DNA from: Winogradskyella sp.
GTDB taxonomy: Bacteria > Bacteroidota > Bacteroidia > Flavobacteriales > Flavobacteriaceae
Length of the DNA: 19,760 bases
Reading direction: 5' to 3'
Assembly: GCA_030149115.1 (NCBI GenBank)
Contig: JASBSE010000198.1
Span: 1-19,760, forward strand
Below, in pieces: positions 6,334 through 15,132 of the stretch (position 1 is the first letter of the stretch; each line of letters starts with the position of its first letter). The notes below the pieces were generated by a model. The model saw only the letters and a list, made by a program, of their open reading frames with translations. It had not been told where the DNA came from and did no database searches. The position numbers and the translations under genes were made by a program.

Positions 6334-8697
6334 TTAGTGCAATTTGTAAACAACTATTGTTTTATCATCTGCCTGAGTGATGAGCTCTAAACCTTTGCTT
6401 TTGTCTAGTTTTTGTAATTCGGCGGCAGAAGTTCCAAAAACGGGAAAATTAGGAATTGGTTTTGCTTGGCTGTCAAATAGATAAACCTTTTTGGACTGCA
6501 AATCTGTTGTTGTAATATAGATTTTATCGTTTAGATAATAAATTCTAGGAGCCGTATAAACACCATACTCTAGATCTACTCTTCGCGATTTTATAAAAAG
6601 TTTATTCTCGTTCATGGCAACCAGAGTTTTACTTGTGGTAGCTATATTGTGTTTGTCTGTTAAATTAAGATCTTTTTGATTTATTTTTCCTCTAGAGTCC
6701 ACTTGCACTAACTGGCCTAGAGTGTTAGACGCGGTAAATTTATTTTGATATAGATAAATTTCATTATCTGAGAAACGAATTTTGTCTTCAACATCTATTC
6801 TTACATCTCCTTGACGATTCAGTATTTTTAAATTATCCTCTGTAGCAAAAACGATATAATCTTTGCTGCCAATCCTAAAATGTTTTGGTTGTGAAGTTAT
6901 GCTTTTATCGTTGTTTTTGTATTTGAAACCGTTAACAGTTTTGCCCTTAGCATCGTACATGAGAAGATTTTTTCCTTGTGTTATCAGTAATCTATAGTTT
7001 TTGCGTTTGTCGTAATCAAATACTGATAATGGTTGGGTGATTTTATCATTGAATTTTCTTGGGTAAGGTGAAACATCATTGCCATTTCTATCTAAAACAT
7101 ATAGTCGATTGGAAGTTGCAAACGCCAGTTGCAACCTTCCGTTTTTGTACATGTCTATTTGCTCTATTTTTCCAAGTATTTTTCCTTGAAGTTGCTTCTT
7201 CCAAAGGATATTGCCAGAATTAGAAATCAGGTACATTACGTTGTTTATATCTTGCACCGCAATGTCGTGAGTATTATTTACATGATTTTGTACCGTTTGA
7301 GGTGGGGAAACTATTTGCGCATCTAAAGCTGTTGCAAAAGTTTCTGTAACAGAATTTGAAACGGCTTTCTTTTTAAATTTCTCTATAACTCCGTTGACAT
7401 GTGCGTAATTGTCTTCGTAAATATACTGAACCACATTGGCATGGAAATTCTTAGTTTCAATATCTAAATGTTCAGAAAGGCCATCATTATTTTTATAGAT
7501 GAATACCGAAGAATCTTCGCTCAGGTTTTGACTAACATTTTTAAAGGCATCAGAATTCGCAATAGTATTGTTATTAAGAGCATCGGAAAGTGTTGACTTT
7601 ATTGTTTCGATAGAATTCGAAAAAATGATAAAATCTTCATATTTTGAAAAATAATTAGCTTCTTCGTAACTAATAATCGGTTTTAACCTCGATTTGAAAA
7701 AATCAGTATTTCCAAACTCATAAATATCGATATCTCTATAGGTTTCAGAAATTGACTTATCTTCCATGGTTTCAACAACAAGGTCAGCATCCAAAGAGTG
7801 GAGGATAAGGGTATTGTCGGCTAAAGCAATTTCATTAGTAAAATTTAAAAATGTTCTAGTACTGTCGGGTGTTTTGGCATTGAGCTTCATTAAATTCCTT
7901 TGAAAAATGGAATAGTCATCAAACGACAAGCTCACTAGCGATTTTGTATCTGCAGGAGCTATGTTTAAACTCTTAGTTTTTTGAGGAATGGTCTTTTTAA
8001 AGCAGTCTAAAGCTTGGGTTATTGAGTCTGTTGAATTTACAATACCATTATAATATAGGTTATCGTCAGAAAAATTCAAATCGAGTAAAGAATAACCGTT
8101 TTCGACGTCTTTAATTACATCAGAGAATAAGAGGTTTGAGTAATTTAATGCTTTTGTTTTAAAGACTACTGATGCAATAGTTTTATTTTCAGCAGTCTCA
8201 ATGAGAGCATTGAGTTTGTTGCTTTCTTCGCTTGTTTTTATGGTCTTTAAGATGTCTAAATTGTTTGAGGCCGCAAAGACGTTGTTTAAATTTTTATGAT
8301 AAAAAGCGGTAGAATCAATTTGAGTCCTGGTAATATCAAAAGCTGAGAGTTTTTCAGAAATATGGTTTGGGATAGAGTCTAATACAAATAGAGTAGAGTC
8401 GCTTTTTGTTAAAATGAGGTAGTCTGTATATTGTGGGTTTAATAAAGCTACATAAACTTTATTCGTAGTACTTATGTTTTTGAGTACGTCTGATACTTCG
8501 GTCAGTTCCTTATTATGTATGCCAGATAAAATTTTATGTGTTTTAAGACTATTGGTAAAATCATTTAGCTCGTTAACAGAAAATACAACTTCAGTTTCGG
8601 GAGGTAGGAATTTGTATGGTGATTTTGAAATATCATAGTCTTTTTGGCAAGACACTAAAACTGAAAGTAAAATCAATAAAAATCCAAATTGCTTCAT
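6334..8697 (-). CDS. Large predicted lipoprotein with a propeller-like C-terminal half
   Basis: A 787-residue protein starting MKQFGFLLILLSVLVSC, a lipoprotein signal peptide with lipobox and Cys17, followed by QKDYD. The residues after Cys are partly charged and might favour surface export. The N-terminal ~430 residues alternate strands and helices, beginning PPETEVVFSVNELNDF, and resemble secreted Bacteroidota proteins without a named domain. The C-terminal ~300 residues show repeated short strand motifs such as MYLISNSGNILWKKQLQG, RLYVLDRNGNDV, NLLMYDAKGKTV, NLKILNRQGDV and KVYLFDSQAKPI. This pattern (aromatic strand, D/N-x-x-G turn) is that of PQQ/WD-like beta-propeller blades. I chose the ATG at 8697 over an upstream GTG at 8715 because it gives a proper signal peptide and the GTG overlaps a -7 promoter element. 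It lies 30 bases downstream of rnhB. Function is unknown; a binding or assembly role is only an inference. Confidence 0.85.
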   Translation of the reverse strand: MKQFGFLLILLSVLVSCQKDYDISKSPYKFLPPETEVVFSVNELNDFTNSLKTHKILSGIHNKELTEVSDVLKNISTTNKVYVALLNPQYTDYLILTKSDSTLFVLDSIPNHISEKLSAFDITRTQIDSTAFYHKNLNNVFAASNNLDILKTIKTSEESNKLNALIETAENKTIASVVFKTKALNYSNLLFSDVIKDVENGYSLLDLNFSDDNLYYNGIVNSTDSITQALDCFKKTIPQKTKSLNIAPADTKSLVSLSFDDYSIFQRNLMKLNAKTPDSTRTFLNFTNEIALADNTLILHSLDADLVVETMEDKSISETYRDIDIYEFGNTDFFKSRLKPIISYEEANYFSKYEDFIIFSNSIETIKSTLSDALNNNTIANSDAFKNVSQNLSEDSSVFIYKNNDGLSEHLDIETKNFHANVVQYIYEDNYAHVNGVIEKFKKKAVSNSVTETFATALDAQIVSPPQTVQNHVNNTHDIAVQDINNVMYLISNSGNILWKKQLQGKILGKIEQIDMYKNGRLQLAFATSNRLYVLDRNGNDVSPYPRKFNDKITQPLSVFDYDKRKNYRLLITQGKNLLMYDAKGKTVNGFKYKNNDKSITSQPKHFRIGSKDYIVFATEDNLKILNRQGDVRIDVEDKIRFSDNEIYLYQNKFTASNTLGQLVQVDSRGKINQKDLNLTDKHNIATTSKTLVAMNENKLFIKSRRVDLEYGVYTAPRIYYLNDKIYITTTDLQSKKVYLFDSQAKPIPNFPVFGTSAAELQKLDKSKGLELITQADDKTIVVYKLH

Positions 8698-8714
8698 ACT
8701 ATAAGATATATGCA

Positions 8715-8722
8715 CAAATATA
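8715..8722 (-). promoter_or_regulatory. Possible -7 promoter element TATATTTG before the large lipoprotein gene
   Basis: On the minus strand TATATTTG matches TAnnTTTG exactly, in the short gap after rnhB and 17 bases before the chosen ATG. No TTG is seen at the expected -33 distance. It would allow transcription separate from rnhB. Confidence 0.4.
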
Positions 8723-8727
8723 AAAAG

Positions 8728-9330
8728 TTATAAATCTAAACTGTATTGCTCTGGTAATAATCTAAATGATTTTCTGTGGTATTTCGTCACTCCATATTTT
8801 TCAATTGCAGCCCTGTGCTCTTTGGTTGGGTACCCTTTGTTCTTTTTCCAATTGTACATGGGGAATTCTTCATGGATTTTCTCCATATATAGATCCCTGT
8901 AAGTTTTTGCTAAAACTGAAGCAGCTGCAATGTTGAGGTATTTTCCATCTCCCTTAATAATAGTTTCATGAGGAATGGATTTATAAGGTTTGAACTTGTT
9001 TCCGTCCACAATAATATACTCTGGTGTAACATTGAGTTTTGAGATAGAGCCGTGCATAGCTTTTATTGATGCATTCAGAATATTAATGGAATCTATTTCA
9101 TTTTCATGTATATGTTGTACGGAAAAGCAAATGGACCGTTGTTCAATTAAAGGTTTCAAGAGTAATCTTTTCTTTTCAGAAAGTTGTTTAGAGTCATTCA
9201 ATAGATTGTTTTTAAAGTTAGCAGGCAAGATAACGGCAGCTGCAGTGACAGGGCCAGCTAAACAGCCTCTACCAGCCTCGTCTGTACCGCATTCAAATTC
9301 GAAATTTGAGAATTGAGTTTTTAAAGCCAA
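8728..9330 (-). CDS. rnhB: Ribonuclease HII
   Basis: RNase HII cuts RNA in RNA-DNA hybrids, including single ribonucleotides embedded in DNA (EC 3.1.26.4), in the cytoplasm. The 200-residue translation has the family's metal-binding acidic residues: Asp17 and Glu18 in CGTDEAGRGCLAGPV, Asp109 in YIIVDGN, and Asp128 in KGDGKYLNIAAASVLAKTYRD. It also has the closing GYPTKEHRAAI and HRKSF motifs. Length is normal. The start is TTG at 9330: reading upstream in frame there is no ATG or GTG before a TAA seven codons away, while the first family motif lies only 14 residues in. It is the first gene of the minus-strand block and diverges from the susC-like gene across 214 bases. Confidence 0.96.
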   Translation of the reverse strand: MALKTQFSNFEFECGTDEAGRGCLAGPVTAAAVILPANFKNNLLNDSKQLSEKKRLLLKPLIEQRSICFSVQHIHENEIDSINILNASIKAMHGSISKLNVTPEYIIVDGNKFKPYKSIPHETIIKGDGKYLNIAAASVLAKTYRDLYMEKIHEEFPMYNWKKNKGYPTKEHRAAIEKYGVTKYHRKSFRLLPEQYSLDL

Positions 9331-9346
9331 AATGTTAAAATTTGAA

Positions 9347-9354
9347 CAAAGTTA
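9347..9354 (-). promoter_or_regulatory. Possible -7 promoter element TAACTTTG for rnhB
   Basis: TAACTTTG on the minus strand fits TAnnTTTG and lies 16 bases before the TTG start of rnhB, implying a very short leader. A -33 TTG at the right spacing is not seen, so support is partial. Confidence 0.4.
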
Positions 9355-9408
9355 AAATTTTAACGCAACCCTTTTACAGTTTTGGTATCTACGTAATGAG
9401 TTAAGTGT

Positions 9409-9486
9409 CAAAAACGCTAATTAAATAATAACTCAATTTTGTTGATGAAATCGCAAAACCATTAACATTTTTTTGGCAAAAACGCT
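9409..9486. repeat. Short direct repeat CAAAAACGCT upstream of the susC-like gene
   Basis: The 10-mer CAAAAACGCT occurs at 9409-9418 and again at 9477-9486, 68 bases apart. The second copy abuts the -33 TTG of the predicted susC promoter. It might be a regulator site, but a pair of 10-mers in AT-rich DNA can occur by chance. Confidence 0.25.
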
Positions 9487-9516
9487 TGTTTATTTAATAT
9501 TTAATTAAGATGTTTG
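9486..9516 (+). promoter_or_regulatory. Predicted promoter of the susC-susD operon
   Basis: A TTG at 9486-9488 is followed after 20 bases by GATGTTTG (9509-9516), which differs from the Bacteroidota -7 consensus TAnnTTTG only at the first base. The ATG of the susC-like gene is 28 bases further on. Spacing is as expected for this phylum. Confidence 0.45.
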
Positions 9517-9544
9517 CAACTAGACTAACTCAAATAATTGTTTT

Positions 9545-12500
9545 ATGAAATTAAAGTTAACATGGTTATTAACGCTTTTTATGGCGTTCGTGATGCAATT
9601 TTCTTTTGCACAAGAAAAAATTGTCACAGGTACAGTTACAACTGAGTCGGACGGTTTACCGCTTCCTGGTGCTAGTGTAATTGTAAAGGGTACTTCTAAA
9701 GGTGCTCAAACTGATTTTGATGGTAAGTATACTATTGGAGTCAATTCAGGAGATGTTCTAGTTATATCATATGTTGGTATGGAGCCTGTTGAAGTAACAG
9801 TAGGCGCATCAAATGTATATGACGTTGTTTTAAAAGAAGGTAATTCTCTTGATGAAGTAATTGTTGTAGGTTATAACACAACAACTAAAGAAGCTTACAC
9901 AGGTACTGCAACTAAAATTGAAACCGAAAATGTTGAAGCAAAAGCTGTTTCAAACGTTTCTCAAGCACTTAGAGGTGAGGTTGCGGGTGTTAATGTTGTA
10001 ACAGGTTCTGGTGCTCCAGGTTCTGATGCGACAGTACGTATTCGTGGTTTTGGTTCTGTAAATGGTAACCGTAGTCCATTATATATAGTTGACGGTGCTC
10101 CTTATACGAGTGATCTTTCATCAATTAACCCAGCAGATATTGAGAGTATGACAATTTTGAAAGATGCTGCTGCAACTTCTATTTATGGATCTAGAGGTGC
10201 TAACGGTGTAATTGTAATTACAACAAAACAAGGTAAAGTTGGAAAAACAGTTGTGTCTGTAGATTTTAAAACAAGTGTTAACACACTGTTTTTACCACAA
10301 TATGACATTGTAGAGTCTCCTGAGGACTATATTGAAATGTCTTGGTTATCTTTAAAGAACAAAGGAGCTTTGCAAGGGCAATCAGATCCTGCGGCTTGGG
10401 CAAGTGCAAACTTGTATGGTTCTGTAGAAGGTATTAACGATGCTTATAATATTTGGAATGCTAATGGGTCTGATTTAATCAACCCTGCTACTGGTGAGTT
10501 TAACTCTGGTATTTCTAGAAAATTCACTCCAACTAAATGGGCAGATGCAGCTTTTAGTGACGGACTTAGAACTGAAGCAAACGTTCAGGTTAGAGGTGGT
10601 AATGAGAAAACTCGTTTTGCACTTTCTTTTGGATACTTAGACGAAGAAGGTTATGCTATTAAGTCTAACTATACTCGTTATACTACAAGATTAAATGTTG
10701 AGCATAAGCCTAAAGATTGGTTGACTGTTGGAAGTAATATCGCTATAACAGGTGGTAGATACACTAACTCATCAGATACAGAAGGTTCTGCAGGTAGTTC
10801 AGGTAACATATTTGCTTTAACTGCTACAACACCAACTATTTACGATGTTTTTCTACGTGATACAGATGGTGTTCTAGTTGAGGATCCAATTTTTGGTGGT
10901 TACCAATATGATTATGGTAACGAATATGGTCGTAGAGCTTGGAATGCTACAAATGGTATTGCAGATGCTAATTATGATTTAGCAAGAACTGATGTTATGA
11001 CAGTGTTAGCTAACTTTAATGTTGGTGTAGATATTACTGATTGGTTAAAGTTTGAGACAAGATATAGTGGTCAATATAATACATACAATGGTTCTTCAAT
11101 GCAAAACCCATTCTATGGAAGTGGTTCTTCTAGTCAAGGTTTCTTATCTAGAACAGAGCGTACAAATATTAACCAGAACTTCCTTCAAATGTTGCGTTTT
11201 TCTAAGCAATTTGGGGATCATGGTATAGAGGCTTTCGTAGCACATGAATCTACTGTAAACAGATTTGATTATTTTGGAGCTTCTGCTCAAACAGCAATAA
11301 TACCTTTCTCTTTAAGTTTAAATCAGTATACAACTTCATTTGGTAGAGCTTCTAACTATACTACAAGAACAAGTTTAGATAGTTACTTTGCAAATGTGAA
11401 CTATAACTACGATCAAAAATATTTCTTAACAGGTTCTGTAAGACGTGATGGATCATCAAGATTTATCAGAGATAAATGGGGTACATTTGGCTCAGTAGGT
11501 TTAGGATGGGTAGTTTCTAACGAAGATTTCTTTGATGTGAAATTCTTAGACTACTTAAAGTTTAAGGCTAGTTATGGTGTAATTGGTGATCAAGGTGTAA
11601 ATACACTTTACGGTTATAGATTCTTCAGTATCAATACAACTGCAGATGGTTCTATTTCTTACTCACCTACTGGTGAAGCACAAAATGTTGACTTAACATG
11701 GGAAACTTCTAAAGTAGCTCAGGTTGGTTTAGAGAGTACTTGGTTTAACGGTTATTTAGATTTAGATGTAGATTACTATGTTAAAAACACTACTAACCTT
11801 TTCTTCCAGCAAACATTACCACCTTCACCAGGTGATGATTATATCCTTTACAACGACGGTAAACTGAGAAACAGTGGTATAGAATTTAATGCTACAGTTC
11901 AGGTATTCAAGCCATCAAACGATTTTAGATTATCTTTAAATGTAAATGGTGAAATGTTTGACAATGAGATTGTAGAAATGCCTATAGATTTCTCAACTGG
12001 TGAACCAAAAGTATTAGATGGTAGATATTCTGCAGGTCATTCATTATATGATTGGTATATGAGAGAGTGGGCTGGTGTAGATCCTGCTACAGGTTCGGCT
12101 TTATGGTATTCTTACTATAACGACGTTGATGGTGATGGTATATTTAACGAGGCTAATGGTGATGAAACTATCAATAGTTTAACATTATACCTAGACGAGA
12201 ATCCAGACGCTAATGTTCAAAGAAGAACAACTTCAACTTATAGTGAAGGAACTCAGAAATATGTTGGAAAATCTGCTATTCCAGATGTAAGAGGTAGTTT
12301 CCGTATAAACACTGGTTTCAAAAACTTCGATTTATCTGCTCAGTTCGGATATAGCATTGGAGGTTATGTTTACGACAGTGGTTATGCAAGATTAATGGAT
12401 AACAGTGACTTAATTGGTACTAGTAACTGGTCTACAGACATGTTAGATTCATGGCAACAACCAGGGGATATTACAAATGTTCCAAGACAATCAGCTGGTT

Positions 12501-12775
12501 TTAATACAGATGTACAGTTTAATTCTACATCGTCACGTTTCTTAACTAAAGCTGATTACTTATCTCTTAACAACATCAGATTAGGATATAACTTGCCTAC
12601 TGATGCTGTAGAAGCTCTTAAGCTTACTAAGTTTAATATTTACGTTTCAGGAGATAATTTAATGATGATTAGTGCTAGAGATGGTTTAAATCCAACAACT
12701 TTAATTGGATCAGGTAACTCTGGTATATATATGCCAATGACTACTTTTAGTCTTGGTGCAAAAATTGAATTTTAA
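9545..12775 (+). CDS. SusC/RagA-family TonB-linked outer-membrane transporter
   Basis: A 1076-residue protein with a signal peptide (likely cleaved before Gln23), then a carboxypeptidase-regulatory-like domain (about 26-97: VTGTVTTESDGLPLPGASV, TDFDGKYTI, LVISYVGMEPVEV). A TonB-box-like segment DEVIVVGY follows (103-110), then a plug domain (about 115-230: VSQALRGEVAGVNVVTGSG, TVRIRGFGSVNG, PLYIVDGAPY, ADIESMTILKDAAATSIYGS, RGANGVIVITTKQGK). The rest is a beta-barrel ending in Phe. This is the SusC type, which imports oligosaccharides or peptides together with a SusD lipoprotein lid, driven by TonB-ExbBD. Length is typical. The susD-like gene begins nine bases after the stop, so the pair is an operon. 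The sequence does not reveal the substrate, and no carbohydrate-active enzyme lies nearby. Confidence 0.97.
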   Translation: MKLKLTWLLTLFMAFVMQFSFAQEKIVTGTVTTESDGLPLPGASVIVKGTSKGAQTDFDGKYTIGVNSGDVLVISYVGMEPVEVTVGASNVYDVVLKEGNSLDEVIVVGYNTTTKEAYTGTATKIETENVEAKAVSNVSQALRGEVAGVNVVTGSGAPGSDATVRIRGFGSVNGNRSPLYIVDGAPYTSDLSSINPADIESMTILKDAAATSIYGSRGANGVIVITTKQGKVGKTVVSVDFKTSVNTLFLPQYDIVESPEDYIEMSWLSLKNKGALQGQSDPAAWASANLYGSVEGINDAYNIWNANGSDLINPATGEFNSGISRKFTPTKWADAAFSDGLRTEANVQVRGGNEKTRFALSFGYLDEEGYAIKSNYTRYTTRLNVEHKPKDWLTVGSNIAITGGRYTNSSDTEGSAGSSGNIFALTATTPTIYDVFLRDTDGVLVEDPIFGGYQYDYGNEYGRRAWNATNGIADANYDLARTDVMTVLANFNVGVDITDWLKFETRYSGQYNTYNGSSMQNPFYGSGSSSQGFLSRTERTNINQNFLQMLRFSKQFGDHGIEAFVAHESTVNRFDYFGASAQTAIIPFSLSLNQYTTSFGRASNYTTRTSLDSYFANVNYNYDQKYFLTGSVRRDGSSRFIRDKWGTFGSVGLGWVVSNEDFFDVKFLDYLKFKASYGVIGDQGVNTLYGYRFFSINTTADGSISYSPTGEAQNVDLTWETSKVAQVGLESTWFNGYLDLDVDYYVKNTTNLFFQQTLPPSPGDDYILYNDGKLRNSGIEFNATVQVFKPSNDFRLSLNVNGEMFDNEIVEMPIDFSTGEPKVLDGRYSAGHSLYDWYMREWAGVDPATGSALWYSYYNDVDGDGIFNEANGDETINSLTLYLDENPDANVQRRTTSTYSEGTQKYVGKSAIPDVRGSFRINTGFKNFDLSAQFGYSIGGYVYDSGYARLMDNSDLIGTSNWSTDMLDSWQQPGDITNVPRQSAGFNTDVQFNSTSSRFLTKADYLSLNNIRLGYNLPTDAVEALKLTKFNIYVSGDNLMMISARDGLNPTTLIGSGNSGIYMPMTTFSLGAKIEF

Positions 12776-12784
12776 AAAAAAGTG

Positions 12785-14269
12785 ATGAATATGAAAAAAA
12801 AGTTAATTTACGGAATGATGTTAACCTCAATGTTCTTTTTGGGGTGTAACGATGAATTTTTACAAGGAGAACAAACGAATGTTTTGACTTCAGAGACAAT
12901 AGCAGATTATTCAGATGATTACCCTGCATTGTTAGAAGGATCTTTGAATGGTATTACTAGTTTTATTATTGAGCCTTTTGGTGTAACTGGTGGTAGACAT
13001 TATGATTTTGGACAAAAGAGTGTAGATATCTGGATGGACATAACTTGTGGTGACATGGCCCTTTCAGGTAGTGCTTATGGTTGGTATAATGATACAGCTA
13101 ACTTAATTACTCCTGTCGATTTTACACAAGAGGAAAATGAGATTATTTGGATATATTATTACAGAATTATTAGCGTTGCTAATACTGTAATTTCATCTAT
13201 TGGTGGTAACGATGTGGTACCTGAAAATGATGAGTCTAAACGTATCTTAGGGCAAGCAAAGGCTTACCGTGCGTATGCATATTTCTATCTACTTCAATTG
13301 TATCAAAGATCTTATGATCCAGCGCAAGAAGTGTTACCGTTCTACAATATTGATACATACAGTTTAGCTAAGGTTCCTGCAGGTGATATTTATGATGCTG
13401 TAATAGATGATTTAACTGATGCTGTTGCGTTGTTAGATGGTTATACTAGAACAGACAAAAATTTAGTTGATAAAACTGTAGCAGAAGGTTTCTTAGCATA
13501 TGCTTATGCAGCAATGGGTAATTATCCACAAGCTAAGATACATGCAGATAATGTACTTGCTTCTTATTCTTTAACAACAACAGATCAATTGGCATTTCCT
13601 GGAGCAGGTTCAGGTTTCAATGATGTAAATACTGCATCTTGGATTTGGGGTTATGATTTGACAGAAGATTTAGGTCATCAGTTAATAGATTGGTGGGGTC
13701 AAATAGATTGCTTCACGTATAGTTATGCTTGGGCTGGAGATTATAAATCGATTGATGATTTATTATATTCTCAAATATCAGATAATGATGTGAGAAAAGA
13801 TCAATTTGGTACAGGTACCGCTGCGTTACAACCTATCAATAAATTCTTTGATCCAGGTCGTACAATTGGAGGTCAATATATCATTACAACGGATTTAATT
13901 CTAATGAGAGCAGAAGAGTTTTATCTTTTAAGTGCGGAGGCTGCTGCTAAATCAAATAGTGAGCCAGTAGCTAAAGCAATGATGATAGACTTTTTAACTG
14001 CGCGTGTAGGTGCAGCTGAAGCATCAGCTACAATTTCTCCTTTATCAGGTCAAGCTTTACTTGATGAAATTTACTTACAAACTAGAATTGAATTTTGGGG
14101 TGAAGGTAAAAGTTATTTAGCAATGAAGCGTAATGAAGCAACTGTAACACGTGGTACTAATCATGTTTATCGTGCTGGTGAGTCATTTGCATACGATTCT
14201 GATGAAATGAGTTTCCAAATACCTGAAGTTGAGATTAATAACAACGGTCTTATTACTGGACAAAACTAA
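12785..14269 (+). CDS. SusD/RagB-family outer-membrane nutrient-binding lipoprotein
   Basis: A 494-residue lipoprotein partner of the preceding SusC-like transporter. Its signal peptide ends in lipobox FFLGC (Cys21) and is followed by NDEFLQGEQTNVLTSETI, the usual SusD opening. The family's helical TPR-like scaffold is visible, for example ILGQAKAYRAYAYFYLLQLY near residues 155-174. The conserved C-terminal motif is RIEFWGEGKSYLAMKRN (434-450). SusD proteins sit on the cell surface as the lid of the SusC barrel and bind substrate. ATG at 12785 is preferred over the GTG directly before it; a second ATG at 12791 is equally possible and gives MKKKLIYG. Substrate unknown. The third operon gene starts 14 bases downstream. 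Confidence 0.96.
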   Translation: MNMKKKLIYGMMLTSMFFLGCNDEFLQGEQTNVLTSETIADYSDDYPALLEGSLNGITSFIIEPFGVTGGRHYDFGQKSVDIWMDITCGDMALSGSAYGWYNDTANLITPVDFTQEENEIIWIYYYRIISVANTVISSIGGNDVVPENDESKRILGQAKAYRAYAYFYLLQLYQRSYDPAQEVLPFYNIDTYSLAKVPAGDIYDAVIDDLTDAVALLDGYTRTDKNLVDKTVAEGFLAYAYAAMGNYPQAKIHADNVLASYSLTTTDQLAFPGAGSGFNDVNTASWIWGYDLTEDLGHQLIDWWGQIDCFTYSYAWAGDYKSIDDLLYSQISDNDVRKDQFGTGTAALQPINKFFDPGRTIGGQYIITTDLILMRAEEFYLLSAEAAAKSNSEPVAKAMMIDFLTARVGAAEASATISPLSGQALLDEIYLQTRIEFWGEGKSYLAMKRNEATVTRGTNHVYRAGESFAYDSDEMSFQIPEVEINNNGLITGQN

Positions 14270-14283
14270 AAAAACGAATTATT

Positions 14284-15006
14284 ATGAATAAATATTATAG
14301 ATATTTTGCATTATTAACAATGGCTTTGGTCTTTTTCAACTGTGAACAAGATAATGATTCAGAGCTATCTAACTATGTAGGTTTTGAGCAAGGCCCAATA
14401 GCCTATACTGTAGATAATAATACAACAGGAACATTTGAAGTTGTTGTGGCTGCTAGTGAAGTTTCAAGTTCAGATCGCACCTTCAATATAGTTGTTGATG
14501 ACGCTTCAACATTGGCTAGTCCTTATACAGTACCTTCTACAGTTACTATACCTGGAGGTTCAAATGTTGGTACAGTACCAGTTTCTGTAACAGATAATGA
14601 TGATTTACAATTTGTAGCTCAAACACTTATTTTAGATTTTCCAGATGAAGCAGGTATGGATTTTGGTGAACCAGTAACTTTAAATTTTACTGAAACTTGT
14701 TTAGAAACAATAGTAACATTTAATATTACTTTAGATAACTGGCCAGAGGAAACTACATGGGAAATTTATGACCTGAGTGGAACTCCTACAGTTATTGCAT
14801 CTGGTGGACCATATGCAAATCCAGCTGATGACTATGCAGAATTATCTTTTGATTTCTGTTTAGCTTCTGGTAACTATGGAGTTGTGGTATATGATTCTTA
14901 TGGTGATGGAGGGCCAACATTTAGTATTACTACAGCAGCAGGTACTTTAGTGGCTGATACTACTGTTGGTGGAACTCAAGCTTCTGCAACATTTACTGTT
15001 AATTAG
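14284..15006 (+). CDS. Predicted surface lipoprotein, third gene of the susCD operon
   Basis: A 240-residue protein with signal peptide MNKYYRYFALLTMALVFFNC (Cys20). The residues after Cys, EQDNDSE, are strongly acidic, as in Bacteroidota surface-exported lipoproteins. Residues about 35-130 form a beta-sandwich-like module (FEVVVAASEVSSSDRTFNIV, STVTIPGGSNVGTVPVSVTD, TLILDFPDE) similar in style to Calx-beta domains. Residues about 135-240 form a second module with TFNITLDNWPEETTWEIYD, a Cys in SFDFCLASGNYG and VVYDSYGDGGPTFSI. I know this pattern from the tails of secreted flavobacterial proteins. The DSYGDGG loop could bind calcium, and Cys139 and Cys198 could form a disulfide. Its position suggests an auxiliary substrate-binding protein, like SusE/F-type partners. 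Function is inferred only from context. Confidence 0.85.
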   Translation: MNKYYRYFALLTMALVFFNCEQDNDSELSNYVGFEQGPIAYTVDNNTTGTFEVVVAASEVSSSDRTFNIVVDDASTLASPYTVPSTVTIPGGSNVGTVPVSVTDNDDLQFVAQTLILDFPDEAGMDFGEPVTLNFTETCLETIVTFNITLDNWPEETTWEIYDLSGTPTVIASGGPYANPADDYAELSFDFCLASGNYGVVVYDSYGDGGPTFSITTAAGTLVADTTVGGTQASATFTVN

Positions 15007-15040
15007 ATGATAAATTTATATAGCAATTTATAAATTGGCT

Positions 15041-15069
15041 AAAAGCCACCTCATAAAGAGGTGGCTTTT
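15041..15069 (+). terminator. Rho-independent terminator of the susCD operon
   Basis: A perfect 12-bp stem (AAAAGCCACCTC with GAGGTGGCTTTT) has a 5-base loop ATAAA and is followed by AATTTTTATTT. It lies 34 bases after the stop of the third operon gene and separates this operon from the protease gene. Confidence 0.93.
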
Positions 15070-15099
15070 AATTTTTATTTAAGATAGGACTTAAAAAAA

Positions 15100-15112
15100 T
15101 ATCTTTATATTG
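15100..15112 (+). promoter_or_regulatory. Weak candidate promoter for the S8 protease gene
   Basis: TATCTTTA (15100-15107), one base off TAnnTTTG, overlaps TATATTG (15106-15112). Both lie between the upstream terminator and the ATG at 15133. A promoter is expected here because of that terminator, but no good -33 TTG is visible. Confidence 0.25.
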
Positions 15113-15132
15113 CAAAGAAATTTTCAACACAA

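Noticed and set aside
8698..8715. GTG start six residues upstream for the large lipoprotein
   Set aside because: It overlaps a TATATTTG promoter element, and the ATG at 8697 gives a better lipoprotein signal peptide.
9545..15006. Calling the susCD region a polysaccharide utilisation locus
   Set aside because: No carbohydrate-active enzyme or dedicated regulator is present in the window; SusCD alone does not show a glycan substrate.
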